This document shows, piece by piece, positions 62,800 to 64,000 of a DNA stretch of 64,000 nucleotides. The first letter of the stretch is position 1. Each line of letters starts with the position of its first letter. A program made the translations under genes and the position numbers. Below the pieces are notes generated by a model. The model was not told the origin of the DNA. It did no database searches and saw only the letters and a program-made list of their open reading frames with translations. The DNA is from Holothuria scabra (taxonomy: Eukaryota > Echinodermata > Holothuroidea > Aspidochirotida > Holothuriidae): NCBI GenBank assembly GCA_037179385.1, contig CM074179.1, positions 34,993,905-35,057,904 of the forward strand. The letters run 5' to 3'.

Positions 62800-63256
62800 A
62801 CTTTCCTCAGCATCAGCTGGAGTTCAAAATACGTTTTTAACGATGGGCTAGAATGTCAATACGTTTACATCATTGCTTTGTTTAAACTAATAATAATGAA
62901 ACTAAATGTTTAATTTGTTCACAACTCATAAAAATAACACATCTTCCCATCAGTATGACAGTTTAATAATCGTCATAACAACGACATACTGATTTTTGAC
63001 ACTGATTAGTACCATAGTATGTCCTGGTACGGATGGCCCTAAGGGATGCTCAGAGTGCAACAAACACGAAGACTAGAAATGGACATTTAACTGTTTGTAT
63101 TATGTGCGGAGCTTCCTTACTCTGGTCAATGTGATGGAGTAAAATGGAGCAACATCACGAAGACTGCGCTCAGCAGTACTTCTTACACCACTTTCTAGGC
63201 GTACGTAACTCGAAGCATATCTGGCTCAAAAATCGGTTTCGATCACAGTATTTAGT
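62800..63256 (+). promoter_or_regulatory. Conserved upstream region of exon F
   Basis: It is collinear with the region upstream of exon E on the other strand (47874-48345); the ordered shared blocks are listed there. It runs directly into the exon F start codon, so it probably contains promoter and 5' untranslated sequence. Confidence 0.5.
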
Positions 63257-63331
63257 ATGCTTAGTGAGATGGGTTTCTGTTTTTACTCATTTTGTGTTCT
63301 GACTGGATTCCTTGCATTCTTACAACAAACG
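63257..63331 (+). CDS. Signal-peptide first exon F
   Basis: ATG at 63257 starts MLSEMG, followed by FCFYSFCVLTGFLAFLQQT, ending at ACG|GTAAGT in phase 0. It differs from exon E at only three residues. The rest of the gene is presumably beyond the right edge, since no phase-0 exon is visible in the remaining 670 bases. By analogy it starts a secreted protein, plausibly another FREP. Confidence 0.62.
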
Positions 63332-64000
63332 GTAAGTTGAAGTTTCAATCTAATTTAGAACGTTTTTAAGGTACGAATCCGTCCTTTGGAAAGTAAGTAA
63401 AAAGTAAAAAAGCATTAATAATTTGCGATTGGGGGAAAAATATTTTTTTAAATGAAAATTAATTTGTAGTGAAGCCATATTGGTAAAGTTTCTTCATTCT
63501 GAACAAATGAGATTTGTTTTTCGATTAGTTTCCTACAGAGAAATTCAAACATAAACCTAACATCTATCCTTCTTGCACTTATAACAGGCACATTCAAATA
63601 ATAGTTTGTCCAAATGTCAGTTCGCGTGTATCTCATATCTTCATGCCTTTTTTTGATCTGATCGTAAGACTGCGTTTCAAAGTGTGTATCTTGCCTCGGA
63701 TATTTTCTTCCGCGGCTAACACGGGTGTTAAGAAAATGCGCTGAAAAGAGTGAAAACTGCCTCCAATACTACTAGGTAAAAAAAATAATAAACTATAAAA
63801 TCTACTACCAAATGAAATAGCACAATTATCAAAACTCTTAAAGATGTATGCTACCATGAAAATATTGTACATCTATTGTAAACTTAGACATCACACAAGA
63901 GTGTGGTCCAAAAGTTAAAGACTAGTCATCCGTTTACAGGATAAACTCCACTTAATGTCAATGGCTTCAATAAGACTATTGATCTGTGCTGCGATTTCTT
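63332..64000 (+). other. Presumed intron 3' of exon F
   Basis: AT-rich, with no exon recognised up to the window end. Confidence 0.4.

Overview
The window looks like AT-rich, repeat-laden nuclear DNA from a marine invertebrate. Genes have introns with GT-AG boundaries and clean phases. The only recognisable protein family is the secreted fibrinogen-related proteins (FREPs) with EGF-like and TIL (trypsin-inhibitor-like, cysteine-rich) modules. A Jockey/CR1-type LINE, several small terminal-inverted-repeat elements and long foldback repeats fill much of the rest. An echinoderm, possibly a sea cucumber, is my best guess; this is inference from gene family and repeat style and was not checked.

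Layout. (1) 135-4547, + strand: the last four exons of FREP copy A, cut by the window start, with an in-frame TGA in its first visible exon. (2) 4.6-10.8 kb: no gene seen; diverged direct repeats, a MITE-like element, a fragment of the foldback family and a decayed signal-peptide exon. (3) 10.8-17.0 kb, - strand: FREP pseudogene B, whose last exon is split by about 3.8 kb, followed by sequence homologous to the last intron of copy C. A short signal-peptide ORF lies at 17369-17509. (4) 19.7-26.35 kb: a 6.6-kb palindromic foldback element with a 5'-truncated LINE (20433-23571) inserted in its left arm. (5) 29.0-32.85 kb: a 1.9-kb tandem duplication. (6) 33205-40550, - strand: FREP copy C, complete, with eight exons whose lengths and phases sum to an uninterrupted 712-codon reading frame. 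(7) 40.6-64 kb: mostly non-coding, with a hAT-like MITE, smaller hairpins, a 65-bp tandem repeat, a last-exon fragment D (59989-60205, -), and two near-identical signal-peptide exons with homologous upstream sequence (47799-47873, -; 63257-63331, +).

How it fits together. The region is a FREP cluster being reshaped by local duplication, inversion and transposon insertion. Copies A, B, C and D share one distinctive last exon. It carries a coding TAT microsatellite (poly-tyrosine) next to the predicted calcium loop and a second, fast-changing cysteine-rich loop near the usual ligand pocket, while flanking residues are almost identical. Symmetrical or compatible exon phases and detached signal-peptide exons would let the locus make several secreted lectin-like proteins. 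FREPs in other invertebrates are secreted pattern-recognition lectins; that role here is inferred.
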